The position numbers and the translations under genes are program-made. The notes under the pieces were generated by a model. It searched no databases, had not been told where the DNA came from, and saw only the letters and a list, made by a program, of their open reading frames with translations. 64,000 nt of DNA from Phenylobacterium deserti (GTDB lineage Bacteria; Pseudomonadota; Alphaproteobacteria; Caulobacterales; Caulobacteraceae), in NCBI RefSeq assembly GCF_003254705.1, contig NZ_QFYR01000005.1, positions 62,001 to 126,000 on the forward strand. Reading direction: 5' to 3'. Positions 8,991-18,334 of this stretch are shown piece by piece. Position 1 is the stretch's first letter, and each line of letters starts with the position of its first letter.

Positions 8991-9185
8991 ATGAGCCACT
9001 TAAGCGAAGAGCTTGAAAACTATCTGATCTGGGCGCTGGCGCTGCTGGCGGCGGCCCCGATCGCCATGGCTGCGGTGCGACGCTACGAGCAGGACGAACC
9101 CTTCTACGCTCTGGGTCTCCTAGCGGCAGCGGGGATCGTCCTGTTCGCATGCCTGGCCGGCCTGGGGCAGGTCTTCCACGGCTGA
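8991..9185 (+). CDS. Small two-segment membrane protein, unknown function
   Basis: A 64-residue protein with two predicted membrane segments (YLIWALALLAAAPIAMAAV, about 11-29, and YALGLLAAAGIVLFACLAGLG, about 40-60) joined by a charged loop RRYEQDEPF. It starts 2 bp after the LysR stop, so it may be cotranscribed with it, and lies about 60 bp upstream of the exosortase-like gene. I recognise no family. The internal frame at 9149 overlaps its end, but the exosortase probably starts later. Confidence 0.55.
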   Translation: MSHLSEELENYLIWALALLAAAPIAMAAVRRYEQDEPFYALGLLAAAGIVLFACLAGLGQVFHG

Positions 9186-9247
9186 AGCTTTCGCGAGGAC
9201 AGATACCAGCGTTCGCGGCTGACGCCGTTTGGCTGTATGCTCTGCCG

Positions 9248-10087
9248 ATGAGCGAGGGCGCTGATATCAGAGCGGCCGTTGTCACGCTTCCCGGCGGCGT
9301 CGTTTCACGCGGCGCGATGGACCGGCGCGAGATCCTGCTCTGGGCCCTGGCCGCCGCCGCCATCAGCTTTCTGGTCCGCAACTACTTCCGTATGGAGGGG
9401 GCGGAGCGGTTCGCCATCTTCGACAGCCTGGCGTTCGCCGCGGCGGCCATGCGCCTGGCCCGTTGCGCTCCCGTCGCAGCACGTCCAGCCGACATCGGCG
9501 CGGCATTCGCCGCCGCCGCGCTCGCAGCGCTGGGGCCGAACCACGCGGCGGGCGCCGCCTTGACCCTGCTGTCGCTGACAGTCCTGACCTCGCGGGACGT
9601 GAACGCCAGGGCGGCGGGCGCGGTGATGCTGGCGCTGGCCGTCCACCAACTGTGGAGCAAGATCCTGTTCGCGGCGGTCGGTCCGGAGATCGTGAAGGTG
9701 GACGCGACGCTGGTCGGGTGGGCCACGCAGCTGTTCGTGCCGGGGGCGACCTGGACGGGCAACATCATCACCACCAGCCCCACGTTCAGCATTGTCGTCG
9801 AGGAGGGCTGCTCAAGCTTCAGCAACGTCTCGCTCGCCCTGCTCTGCTACATGAGCGTCAGCCGCCTTGAGCGGCCCGAATGGCGCCAGGGCGACCTTTG
9901 GGTGATCGGCGCCACCTGCGCGGTGCAGATCCTGCTGAACGTGGCCCGGATCTTCGCGATGGCGCAGTCCTATCCACTCTTCCAGTTCTGGCATGATGGC
10001 GCGGGCGCCGGGATCTATGCCGCCGCCGCCGCCGCTTGCGCCGTGCTGATCAGCGCCGTCGGCACCCGGCTGGTCGGACGAACATGA
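9248..10087 (+). CDS. Exosortase/archaeosortase-family membrane transpeptidase
   Basis: A 279-residue polytopic membrane protein. It carries the three exosortase catalytic residues in order and in membrane context: Cys188 in VVEEGCSSFSN, Arg234 in NVARIFAM, and His249 in FQFWHDGAGAG. The family cleaves substrates carrying a C-terminal PEP-CTERM-like tripartite signal (motif, hydrophobic stretch, Arg cluster) at the inner membrane. The last bases overlap the next gene (ATGA), implying coupling. The start is uncertain: ATG at 9317 (MDRREILLW) would begin just before the first membrane segment, and neither has a clear ribosome site. No PEP-CTERM or exopolysaccharide cluster is adjacent. Confidence 0.78.
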   Translation: MSEGADIRAAVVTLPGGVVSRGAMDRREILLWALAAAAISFLVRNYFRMEGAERFAIFDSLAFAAAAMRLARCAPVAARPADIGAAFAAAALAALGPNHAAGAALTLLSLTVLTSRDVNARAAGAVMLALAVHQLWSKILFAAVGPEIVKVDATLVGWATQLFVPGATWTGNIITTSPTFSIVVEEGCSSFSNVSLALLCYMSVSRLERPEWRQGDLWVIGATCAVQILLNVARIFAMAQSYPLFQFWHDGAGAGIYAAAAAACAVLISAVGTRLVGRT

Positions 10088-10569
10088 GCTGGGTCTATCG
10101 CCTGGCCGCCGCCCTGCTGCTCATCGTCGCCGCCGCCAACGCCTGGTCGGAGCGCCCGTCGCTTCACCCCCGTTCGGAGATCGCCCAGCGGCTTGCGTCC
10201 ATGTTTCCGGCTTCCGATGCGGCGCAGGTCCGGGATGCGAGCGAGCGGATCTATCAGGTGAGCCTTAGGGCCTGCCCTCGCCCGCTGATCATTGCGGTGG
10301 TGCCGCCGAGCTTTACGCCGCGCGCAGCCCTGTTGAACCTTGCGGCGCCCGGGGACCGCACCTTGTACGCATATACGGATTGGGTGGGCGCCGAGCCTGA
10401 CCGCATCGCCGTGTTCGCACGGCGGGTGTGGCGTCCGCTGCTCACCTCGGTTGGGCTGAGCCGCTATGGTCGTCTACGCGAGATGCTGGTCATTGCAGAG
10501 CCGGCGGGATGCGACCTGGCCTCGACCGCACGCTGGGAACGTTACTGGCGCGGCGGCGGCAAGACCTGA
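10084..10569 (+). CDS. Exosortase-coupled signal-peptide protein, unknown function
   Basis: A 161-residue protein that starts in an ATGA overlap with the exosortase stop. An N-terminal hydrophobic segment (MSWVYRLAAALLLIVAAANAWS) looks like a signal peptide or membrane anchor. The rest is soluble and presumably periplasmic, with two cysteines (ACPRP and AGCDLAS) that could form a disulfide. Exosortases are often followed by partner proteins such as EpsI-type or other lineage-specific factors. I cannot match this one to a named family, and its role is inferred only from the tight coupling. Confidence 0.7.
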   Translation: MSWVYRLAAALLLIVAAANAWSERPSLHPRSEIAQRLASMFPASDAAQVRDASERIYQVSLRACPRPLIIAVVPPSFTPRAALLNLAAPGDRTLYAYTDWVGAEPDRIAVFARRVWRPLLTSVGLSRYGRLREMLVIAEPAGCDLASTARWERYWRGGGKT

Positions 10570-10601
10570 GCCTGCTGCGACTGCGGACTGCCGCGGCGCC
10601 C

Positions 10602-10838
10602 CTAGTCGTCGGACCGCTTCTTGGGGCGGCGAAGCCGGGTGGCTCCCACGAGACCGAGCATGGAAAGCGCGGCGACGGCCGCAGGAACGCTCGCGGCCAA
10701 TCCAGGCGCGGGCGCGCCATGGGCCTGAGTTGGGGCGGCCGGCGCGCTCGCCGGCGGGGGGCCGTCACGCCGCGCTCCGTTCTCGCTATGAACAAAAAGG
10801 GCGGCGACGGCGGACATCAACAGGGCGACGATGGGCAT
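10602..10838 (-). CDS. Small protein with exosortase-type C-terminal sorting signal
   Basis: A 78-residue protein facing the exosortase operon, 32 bp away. It has an N-terminal hydrophobic segment (MPIVALLMSAVAALFV), a Pro/Ala-rich linker with no globular content, and a tripartite tail: an APAPG motif, a hydrophobic run AASVPAAVAALSMLGLVGA, then the basic cluster TRLRRPKKR. This layout is what exosortase/archaeosortase substrates show, with a divergent motif in place of Pro-Glu-Pro. The ATG at 10838 is chosen over a TTG at 10844 because AAGGA lies 6 bp before it. It may be the sole local target of the enzyme. Confidence 0.55.
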   Translation of the reverse strand: MPIVALLMSAVAALFVHSENGARRDGPPPASAPAAPTQAHGAPAPGLAASVPAAVAALSMLGLVGATRLRRPKKRSDD

Positions 10839-11074
10839 GGCCAATCCTTAAGCGTCAGCGATCCCAGGCTGCGCCGCGGACCGGATTGGGCGCGGCTCGC
10901 CGCTCGAGATCTCTTGCGACCCTCTCAGCTAGACCCATCGGGCCGCCGAAACCCGAACATCGGCTAAACTCTCGGCGCGTTCGTCCGCGAGCGGAGCGCT
11001 CCCGCTCCCCGGTCTGCTGACAGACCCTGGCAGCATGGCTGGGCTATGCCCTGTGAACACAGATGGAGGGGTTC

Positions 11075-11533
11075 ATGGGCGACTTCGGCTTCCAGACCGG
11101 CGAATGGCGCGTGCACCACCGCAAGCTCGCGGAGCGTCTGACGGGATGTTCGGATTGGGTGGAGTTCAACGGGACCTGCCGCGCTTCGGAGCTGACGGCC
11201 GGCGAGGCCAATGTCGAGGACCAGTTGCTGGACGATCCGGCGGGCGCCTATCGCGCGGCGGCGTTCCGGCGATGCGACCCGCAGACGGGCGAATGGGCAA
11301 TCTGGTGGCACGACGGACGCTCCACGCTGCTGGACCCGCCGGTGAAAGGCCGCTTCGAGGGCGGCGTCGGACGCTTCTACGCCCATGACACCCTGCGGGG
11401 GCAGCCCATCCTCGTGCGGTTCGTCTGGTCGGACATCGGGCCTGAACGAGCGCGTTGGGAGCAGGCGTTCTCACCAGACGGCGGGGCGACGTGGGAGGTC
11501 AACTGGATCATGAGCTTCGAACGGACGGCGTAA
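11075..11533 (+). CDS. DUF1579-like conserved hypothetical protein
   Basis: A 152-residue soluble protein without signal peptide. It begins FGFQTGEWRVHHRKLAERL and contains repeated beta-strand motifs (GEWAIWWHDGR, GRFEGGVGRFYAHDTLRGQPILVRFVW, RWEQAFSPDGGATWEVNWIMSF), a lipocalin-like pattern I associate with DUF1579 proteins. No catalytic residues are evident. The ATG at 11075 has GGAGGGG just upstream; an in-frame ATG at 11063 would place that ribosome site inside the gene. Single gene, convergent with nnr. Function unknown. Confidence 0.7.
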   Translation: MGDFGFQTGEWRVHHRKLAERLTGCSDWVEFNGTCRASELTAGEANVEDQLLDDPAGAYRAAAFRRCDPQTGEWAIWWHDGRSTLLDPPVKGRFEGGVGRFYAHDTLRGQPILVRFVWSDIGPERARWEQAFSPDGGATWEVNWIMSFERTA

Positions 11534-11582
11534 CCCGCCCATCCGGTCGAGCCCTCTGTGTCGGCACGCCCGCCGAGCCTGC

Positions 11583-13028
11583 TCAGCGCTCTTCGTAGAG
11601 CCGGCGCAGCACGGTGGGCGCCAGGCCGGGCAGGTCCTCGGAGATCAGGCCGGGACCATGGAGTTCGGCCGCTTCGGCATGGATCCAGGCCGCGGCGCAG
11701 GCCGCCTCGAAGCTGTCCATGCCCTGGGCCAGCAGGCCGCCGATGAAACCGGCCAGGACGTCGCCAGACCCGGCGGTGGCCAGCCAGGGCGATCCGTTGC
11801 TGTTTACGGCGACGCGGCCGTCGGGTGCGGCGACCACCGTATCGGCGCCCTTCAGCAGCACCACGGCGCTTGCCCGCTCCGCCGCACGCCGCGCGGCGGT
11901 GATCCGCTCGGCGCTGTCCTTCAGCAGGCCAGGGAACAGCCGCTCGAACTCGCCCTCGTGCGGGGTGAGAACGTCGTCCCGGTCGAGCACGGAGAACAGC
12001 TCCTCCGGATCGTCACGGAAGACCGTGATGGCGTCGGCGTCGAGCACCAGGGCAGCCCCGGTGCGGGTCAGAGCCAGCACGTTGAGGAGGGTCGCTTCTG
12101 TGATGCCGGCGGCGGGACCGATAACCGCTGCATCCACTTCAGCGGCCGCCTGCTCCAACTCGAGATCGGTGTCGAACGGCCGCAGCATCACCGCTTCCAG
12201 ATGAGCGGCGTTGGAGCGCAGGGATTCAGTGGGCGAGCAGATGGTCACCAGCCCCGCGCCTATCCGAAGCCCGCCGCGCGCGGCAAGACGCGCAGCGCCA
12301 GTGCTCCAGGCGTCGCCGCTCACCACCACAAGGCGTCCACGTGCATGCTTGTGCGAGGCGGCGGTCGGCCACGGAAAGCGCGGCAGCCACAGCTCGGGAC
12401 CGTTCTCGAACAGGCGGCTTGCCGTCTCCCCCAGACCGATGTCAGCGACCAGCACCTCGCCGCAGCAGCTGCGGCCAGGCTCCAGCACGTGCGCAGGCTT
12501 CCTGGCGTGGAAGGTCACGGTCAGCGCGGCGCAAGCACTTGCGCCCAGGGCCTGGCCGGTGTCGCCATCGATGCCGCTCGGCAAGTCGATGGCGACGACC
12601 TGCTCCGGTTGGGCGGCCATCTGCAGGGCGACGGCCGCGGCCTCCCCCTCCAGCCCGCGTGCGAGCCCCGCTCCAAAAAGCGCGTCGACCCAGAGCCCTG
12701 GCTCAAGGGGCGCGCTCAACGGCTCGAGGGGGCCGTCCCAGCCTGCCCGCGCCTGACGGGCGTCAGCCGTGGCGGGATCGGCCAAGGCGCGAACGCTGAC
12801 GGGCCAGCCCTGCGCCTTCAGCAGGCGGGCGACCACATAGCCGTCGCCGCCGTTATTGCCCGGCCCGCAGACGACAGTGACCGGCTGGCGGGGAAAACGC
12901 TCGAGGATGGCGTCGGCCACGGCCGCACCTGCGCGCTCCATCAGCACCGGCCCCGGCGTTCCGGCGGCGATGGCCGCTGCGTCGGCGGCGGCCATCTCGG
13001 CCACGGTGAGGATTTGCTGCGGGGCCAA
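11583..13028 (-). CDS. nnr: Bifunctional NAD(P)H-hydrate epimerase / ADP-dependent dehydratase
   Basis: A 481-residue fusion that repairs hydrated NADH and NADPH. The N-terminal YjeF epimerase domain (about 1-210) shows MERAGAAVADAI, CGPGNNGGDGYVVARLL and DLPSGIDGDTG. The C-terminal ribokinase-like dehydratase domain (about 225-480) shows GRLVVVSGD, ARGGLRIGAGLVTI, VLDADAITVF, LTPHEGEFERLFP and GSGDVLAGFIGGLLAQG, the last being the ADP/phosphate-binding motif. The start is TTG with GAGGA about 7 bp upstream. It lies 17 bp downstream of the histidine phosphatase on the same strand, so the two are probably cotranscribed. Confidence 0.94.
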   Translation of the reverse strand: MAPQQILTVAEMAAADAAAIAAGTPGPVLMERAGAAVADAILERFPRQPVTVVCGPGNNGGDGYVVARLLKAQGWPVSVRALADPATADARQARAGWDGPLEPLSAPLEPGLWVDALFGAGLARGLEGEAAAVALQMAAQPEQVVAIDLPSGIDGDTGQALGASACAALTVTFHARKPAHVLEPGRSCCGEVLVADIGLGETASRLFENGPELWLPRFPWPTAASHKHARGRLVVVSGDAWSTGAARLAARGGLRIGAGLVTICSPTESLRSNAAHLEAVMLRPFDTDLELEQAAAEVDAAVIGPAAGITEATLLNVLALTRTGAALVLDADAITVFRDDPEELFSVLDRDDVLTPHEGEFERLFPGLLKDSAERITAARRAAERASAVVLLKGADTVVAAPDGRVAVNSNGSPWLATAGSGDVLAGFIGGLLAQGMDSFEAACAAAWIHAEAAELHGPGLISEDLPGLAPTVLRRLYEER

Positions 13029-13045
13029 GTCTCGTCCTCGTTCGG

Positions 13046-13615
13046 CTAAAGAACCTGCGTCGTGGCTTCGGCCCCTTTGGCCACCAAGGTCAAGCGTGCG
13101 CCATCCGTTTCCAGAACGGTGATGGAGGCGTGGTCGGGTCGAAAGCTCAGCACCCTCGCCTCTCCCAGCAGCAAAGACACCACCGCGTTGATCGCCACGA
13201 AGTGGCTGAACACGGCCGCCCCGCCCCGGGCGACCAGTGCGCCCGCCACCTCGCGTCGCCAGACTTCATAGTCGAGATCGCCGCGGATCTGCGCCCAATC
13301 GCCGGCGAAGGCGTTCCGAAGCCACTGGGGGCGCTCGGCGTCACTGAGGTGGGCTGGCGTCGGGATCTCGCCCACCCGCGCCTCAGTGAGGATCGGCACG
13401 CCCAAGGCGACGGCGGTCGGACGGGCCGTCTCCTGGCAGCGCTGCAGGGGCGAGCTGACCACGGCTTGCGGCCGCTCAGCCGGCGGCCGACTCAGCAGCC
13501 AGTCGCGGGCGACTTGCGACTGCTGGGCGCCGAGAGCGTCCAGGCCCGGGTCAGCGCTCGCCTCGCCCCATGCCGCCGCCGGCCGTCCATGCCGGATCAG
13601 GTAGATGCGCGCCAT
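13046..13615 (-). CDS. Histidine phosphatase family protein
   Basis: A 189-residue member of the phosphoglycerate-mutase-like phosphatase family. The catalytic phospho-acceptor is the RHG of MARIYLIRHGRP at residues 8-10. A second conserved basic element is SSPLQRCQETA, and the second catalytic His is in VFSHFVAINAV. These enzymes hydrolyse small phosphates or phosphoproteins, and the substrate here is not predictable. The ATG at 13615 fits the family start. Upstream gene of nnr. Confidence 0.85.
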   Translation of the reverse strand: MARIYLIRHGRPAAAWGEASADPGLDALGAQQSQVARDWLLSRPPAERPQAVVSSPLQRCQETARPTAVALGVPILTEARVGEIPTPAHLSDAERPQWLRNAFAGDWAQIRGDLDYEVWRREVAGALVARGGAAVFSHFVAINAVVSLLLGEARVLSFRPDHASITVLETDGARLTLVAKGAEATTQVL

Positions 13616-14301
<686 letters not shown>

Positions 14302-14339
14302 CCTTCCACCCATCGAGAGCGAGTTTAAGGGGAAAATAC

Positions 14340-15749
14340 ATGGCCACCGCAGCCGACATCCTGACGATGATCAAGGAAAAGGACGTCAAGTACGTCGACG
14401 TCCGCTTCACCGACGTTCGCGGCAAGATGCAGCACGTCACCTTCGACATCGATCTCGTCGACGAGGAATTCCTCACCGACGGCACCATGTTCGACGGCTC
14501 CTCGATCTCCGGCTGGAAGGCGATCAACGAGTCCGACATGAAGCTGCGTCCGGACCTGACCAGCGCCATCATCGACCCGTTCTACCAGCAGACCACGCTG
14601 GCGCTGTTCTGCGACGTGCTGAACCCCGACACCAACACCCCCTACAACCGCGACCCGCGGTCGATCGCCAAGGCGGCGCTCGCCTACACCAAGTCGGCCG
14701 GCGTCGGCGACACCGTGTACTTCGGTCCGGAAGCCGAGTTCTTCATCTTCGACGACGTGCGCTGGAACACCGCCCCGCACGACACCGGCTACTCCTATGA
14801 CTCGGTCGAGCTGCCGACCAACTCGAGCAAGGCCTATCCGGAAGGCAACATGGGCCACCGTCCGGGTCCGAAGGGCGGCTACTTCCCGGTGAACCCGATC
14901 GACTCCGGCCAGGACCTGCGCGGCGAGATGCTGGCGGTCATGGGCGAGCTCGGCATGAAGCCGGAAAAGCACCACCACGAAGTGGCGCCGGCCCAGCACG
15001 AACTTGGCCTCAAGTTCGACGAGCTGATCACCATGGCCGACCGGATGCAGCTCTATAAGTACGTGATCCACAACGTGGCCCACGCCTACGGCAAGACGGC
15101 CACCTTCATGGCCAAGCCGATGTTCGCCGACAACGGCTCGGGCATGCACGTGCACCAGTCGATCTGGAAGGACGGCAAGCCGCTGTTCGCCGGCGACAAG
15201 TACGCCGGCCTGTCCGACATGTGCCTGTGGTACATCGGCGGCATCATCAAGCACGCGAAGGCCATCAACGCCTTCTCGAACTCCACCACCAACTCCTACA
15301 AGCGCCTGGTGCCGGGCTACGAAGCCCCGGTGAAGCTGGCGTACTCGTCGCGCAACCGCTCGGCGTCGATCCGCATCCCGCACGTCGACAGCCCCAAGGC
15401 CAAGCGCATCGAAGCCCGCTTCCCCGACCCGATGGGCAACCCGTACCTGACGTTCGTGGCCCTGCTGATGGCCGGCCTCGACGGGATCGAGAACAAGATC
15501 GATCCGGGCCCGGCCGCCGACAAGAACCTCTATGACCTGCCCCCGCGCGAGCAGAAGAAGATCCCGGAAGTCTGCGGCAGCCTGCGCGAAGCGCTTGAGA
15601 GCCTCGACAAGGACCGGGCCTTCCTCAAGAAGGGCGGCGTCATGGACGACGACTTCATCGACTCCTACATCGAGCTGAAGATGGAAGAAGTGATGCGCCT
15701 CCAGCTCCACCCGCACCCGGTGGAGTTCGACATGTACTTCAAGTGCTAG
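14340..15749 (+). CDS. glnA: Glutamine synthetase, type I
   Basis: A 469-residue GSI enzyme that condenses glutamate and ammonia using ATP. Conserved segments are [29 protein letters not shown], the [18 protein letters not shown] and [15 protein letters not shown] active-site motifs, NRSASIRIP for ATP/glutamate, and the adenylylation loop [12 protein letters not shown] with the target Tyr. This marks a GSI-beta subtype regulated by adenylylation. GAGCG/AAGGGGAAAA lies ahead of the ATG. It is coupled to glnB upstream and closed by a strong terminator. Confidence 0.98.
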   Translation: MATAADILTMIKEKDVKYVDVRFTDVRGKMQHVTFDIDLVDEEFLTDGTMFDGSSISGWKAINESDMKLRPDLTSAIIDPFYQQTTLALFCDVLNPDTNTPYNRDPRSIAKAALAYTKSAGVGDTVYFGPEAEFFIFDDVRWNTAPHDTGYSYDSVELPTNSSKAYPEGNMGHRPGPKGGYFPVNPIDSGQDLRGEMLAVMGELGMKPEKHHHEVAPAQHELGLKFDELITMADRMQLYKYVIHNVAHAYGKTATFMAKPMFADNGSGMHVHQSIWKDGKPLFAGDKYAGLSDMCLWYIGGIIKHAKAINAFSNSTTNSYKRLVPGYEAPVKLAYSSRNRSASIRIPHVDSPKAKRIEARFPDPMGNPYLTFVALLMAGLDGIENKIDPGPAADKNLYDLPPREQKKIPEVCGSLREALESLDKDRAFLKKGGVMDDDFIDSYIELKMEEVMRLQLHPHPVEFDMYFKC

Positions 15750-15774
15750 TCCAAGGCGCTTGATGCAAAGAATG

Positions 15775-15805
15775 AGGGCCGCGGAGCAATCCGCGGCCCT
15801 TTTTC
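15775..15805 (+). terminator. Rho-independent terminator of glnBA
   Basis: A perfect 11-bp stem AGGGCCGCGGA (15775-15785) pairs with 15790-15800 around a GCAA tetraloop and is followed by TTTTCTTC, 25 bp after the glnA stop codon. Confidence 0.9.
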
Positions 15806-15886
15806 TTCGGCGAACGCTGGTCGGGTTTGCGGAGTTTCCGCGTCCGCCTCTACAACTTGACCAATTCTGTTCTGCGAGAGGTCATC

Positions 15887-17815
15887 TTGAAACGCACGCT
15901 CCTCGCCTTCGCCTCGCTTCTGGCGATCGCCGGTTCGGCCGCGGCCCAGTCCGCCAACACCGCCCAGCCCACGCCGCTGCCGCAGCCCACGCCGGCCGCG
16001 CAGGACGTCGCCTTCCCGGGCGTGATCAAGCTGGAGGTCGACGCCACCGACCTCGACCGGCGCATCTTCCGCATCAAGGAGACCATCCCGGTCGCTCAGG
16101 CGGGCGAGCTGGTGCTGCGTTATCCCGAATGGCTGCCGGGCCATCACGCCCCACGCGGGCCGATCGACAAGGTCGCCGGCCTGGTGATCCGCGCCAACGG
16201 CCAGGTCGTGCCCTGGGTGCGCGATCCGGTGGACGTCTACGCCTTCCGCGTGAACGTCCCGCAAGGCGCGAGCCAGCTGGACGTAGAGTTCCAGTTTCTG
16301 TCCGCCACCGCCCCGAACCAGGGCCGCGTGGTGATGACCCCCGAGATGCTGAACCTGCAGTGGGTCTCGGTGGCGCTCTATCCGGCCGGCTACTACACGC
16401 GCCGGATCATGGTGGACCCGTCCGTGCGCCTGCCCCAGGGCTGGAACTACGGCGTGGCGCTGGAGACCAACGCGTTCGAGGGCGGCCTGGCCACCTTCAA
16501 GCGCGTCGACTTCGAGACCCTGATGGACTCGCCGATGTTCGCGGGCCGCTACTACAAGCAGTTCCAGCTGGATCCGCCGGGCGCCGCAAATCCGGTTCGC
16601 CTGAACGTGGTGGCCGACAGCGCCGAGGAGCTCGAGGCCAAGGACGAACACATCGAGGCGCACAAGAACCTGGTGCGCCAGGCCGACCGCCTGTTCGGCG
16701 CGCGGCACTACAAGCACTACGACTTCCTGCTGGCCATCACGGAGCGGATGGGCGGCATCGGGCTCGAGCATCACCAGTCCAGCGAGAACGGCGTCGGGGA
16801 AGGCTATTTCACCGACTGGAAGAAGGCCGTGCTCGATCGCGACCTGCTGCCCCACGAGTACACCCACTCCTGGGACGGCAAGTACCGGCGCGGGGCGGAC
16901 CTCTACACCCCCGACTACGACATGCCGATGCGCAACTCCCTGCTGTGGGTCTACGAGGGCCAGACGCAGTACTGGGGTTATGTGCTGGGCGCCCGCTCAG
17001 GGATGCTGAGCAAGGACGAGACGATGCAGGCACTGGCCGCGACGGCCGCGACCTACGAGAACCGCATCGGCCGCAACTGGCGCCCCATGGTGGACACCAC
17101 CAACGATCCGATCATGTCCGCCCGCCGGCCGCAGCCGTGGAGCAGCTGGCAGAGGGCCGAAGACTACTACTCCGAAGGGCAGCTGATCTGGCTGGACGCC
17201 GACACCCTGATCCGCGAACGATCGAGCGGAAAGCGCAGCCTGGACGACTTCGCCCGCGCCTTCTTCGGCGGGCCGAGCGGCGATCCGGTGGTGAAGACCT
17301 ACACCTACGAGGACGTGGTCCGGACGCTGAACGAGGTGCAGCCCTACGACTGGGACACCTTCCTGCGCACGCGGGTCAGCGATGTGGCGGTGAAGCCGCC
17401 TCTCGACGGCTTGGCGCGGGGCGGCTGGAAGCTGGCCTATACGGAAACGCCGACCGACTACTGGAAGTCGCTGGAGGCCTCGGCCAAGAACACCAACCTG
17501 ACCTACTCGCTGGGTGCGGTGGTGAACAACGAGGGCGACGTGACCAGCGTCCAGTGGGACCGCCCTGCGTTCAACGCCGGCGTCGCCGTGGGCGTCAAGG
17601 TGCTGGCCGTGAACGGTTTCGCCTACAGCGGCGAGCGCCTGAGGAAGGCGGTCACCGAGGCCAAGGCCGGTAAGCCGATCCAGATGGTGCTGAAGAGCGG
17701 CGACCACATCCGCACGGTGTCGATCGACTACCGCGGCGGACATCGCTATCCGCGGCTGGAACGCATCGCCGGCACGCCGGACCGGCTGTCGCAGATCTAC
17801 GCGGCCAAGAAGTAG
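15887..17815 (+). CDS. Secreted M61-family metallopeptidase with PDZ domain
   Basis: A 642-residue exported peptidase of the M61 (glycyl aminopeptidase) family. It has a signal peptide (MKRTLLAFASLLAIAGSAAAQ), an N-terminal beta domain, then the zinc motif HEYTH at about residues 323-327 followed by WDGKYRRG and YEGQTQYWGYVLGARSG, whose Glu is the probable third ligand. A PDZ domain closes the protein (VVNNEGDVTSVQWDRPAFNAGVAVGVKVLAVNG). The TTG at 15887 is chosen because GAGAGG sits 6 bp upstream and it begins the signal peptide exactly. Single gene. Natural substrate unknown. Confidence 0.88.
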   Translation: MKRTLLAFASLLAIAGSAAAQSANTAQPTPLPQPTPAAQDVAFPGVIKLEVDATDLDRRIFRIKETIPVAQAGELVLRYPEWLPGHHAPRGPIDKVAGLVIRANGQVVPWVRDPVDVYAFRVNVPQGASQLDVEFQFLSATAPNQGRVVMTPEMLNLQWVSVALYPAGYYTRRIMVDPSVRLPQGWNYGVALETNAFEGGLATFKRVDFETLMDSPMFAGRYYKQFQLDPPGAANPVRLNVVADSAEELEAKDEHIEAHKNLVRQADRLFGARHYKHYDFLLAITERMGGIGLEHHQSSENGVGEGYFTDWKKAVLDRDLLPHEYTHSWDGKYRRGADLYTPDYDMPMRNSLLWVYEGQTQYWGYVLGARSGMLSKDETMQALAATAATYENRIGRNWRPMVDTTNDPIMSARRPQPWSSWQRAEDYYSEGQLIWLDADTLIRERSSGKRSLDDFARAFFGGPSGDPVVKTYTYEDVVRTLNEVQPYDWDTFLRTRVSDVAVKPPLDGLARGGWKLAYTETPTDYWKSLEASAKNTNLTYSLGAVVNNEGDVTSVQWDRPAFNAGVAVGVKVLAVNGFAYSGERLRKAVTEAKAGKPIQMVLKSGDHIRTVSIDYRGGHRYPRLERIAGTPDRLSQIYAAKK

Positions 17816-17826
17816 AACGACGGAAA

Positions 17827-17851
17827 GGCGGCTCGCTTCAGGCGGGCCGCC
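17827..17851. terminator. Hairpin between convergent genes, possible terminator
   Basis: GGCGGCTCGC (17827-17836) can pair with 17841-17851 (GGCGGGCCGCC) around a short loop with one imperfect position, just after the M61 peptidase stop. No clear T-run follows. Confidence 0.4.
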
Positions 17852-17901
17852 AACCATTCAGCGCTGATGTCGCGAAGCAAGCCGCGTCGGCGCTCGCAAG
17901 A

Positions 17902-18129
17902 TCAATTCCGCTGGGCGATCCACCAGTAGATCGCGAAGGCCATGCTGGCCGGGGCGAGATAGGCCGAGGCGACGAGCCAGGGCGAGACCGGGTCCGGCAG
18001 AGCCGCCGAAATCATCGATCCCGCGCCAACCACCGCGAAGATCGCCGCAGCGAACCCGACAATCGCCACGAGCTCTCTAGGGACGTGGCGCGCACGCGCC
18101 GGCTTTCCCTGCACAAGGGTGTTCCGCAT
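17902..18129 (-). CDS. Small two-segment membrane protein
   Basis: A 75-residue protein with a basic N-terminus (MRNTLVQGKPARARHVPRE) and two hydrophobic segments (LVAIVGFAAAIFAVVGAGSMISAAL and WLVASAYLAPASMAFAIYWWIA). No family is recognised. The ATG at 18129 has GGAGAA 6 bp upstream; an in-frame ATG at 18159 preceded by GGGGACGAG is an alternative that would add ten basic residues. It is divergent from parE. Confidence 0.5.
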   Translation of the reverse strand: MRNTLVQGKPARARHVPRELVAIVGFAAAIFAVVGAGSMISAALPDPVSPWLVASAYLAPASMAFAIYWWIAQRN

Positions 18130-18294
18130 CCTACGTTCTCCCGCTCGCGCCCGCGTCATTCTCGTCCCCCTGAAGGGGATCGCGCGCCGGCGTCGATAAG
18201 AGAAATGTGCCGCAATTCCTGAAACTTGCAAGCGGCGCCTCGGAAACGGTTAACAGTTCCTGTCGCTGGGTCGCATTGCGTTCACGCCCTGCCC

Positions 18295-18315
18295 GATTCA
18301 TACCCGCCTAGAATC
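18295..18315 (+). promoter_or_regulatory. Two GANTC (CcrM) sites and a -10-like element upstream of parE
   Basis: GATTC at 18295-18299 and GAATC at 18311-18315 are the recognition sequence of the cell-cycle methyltransferase CcrM. The second is embedded in CCTAGAATC, which resembles the Caulobacter -10 consensus GCTANAWC, only 20 bp before the parE ATG. Role inferred by analogy with GcrA/CcrM-controlled promoters. Confidence 0.4.
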
Positions 18316-18334
18316 GCGACACCTTCCAAAAGAC

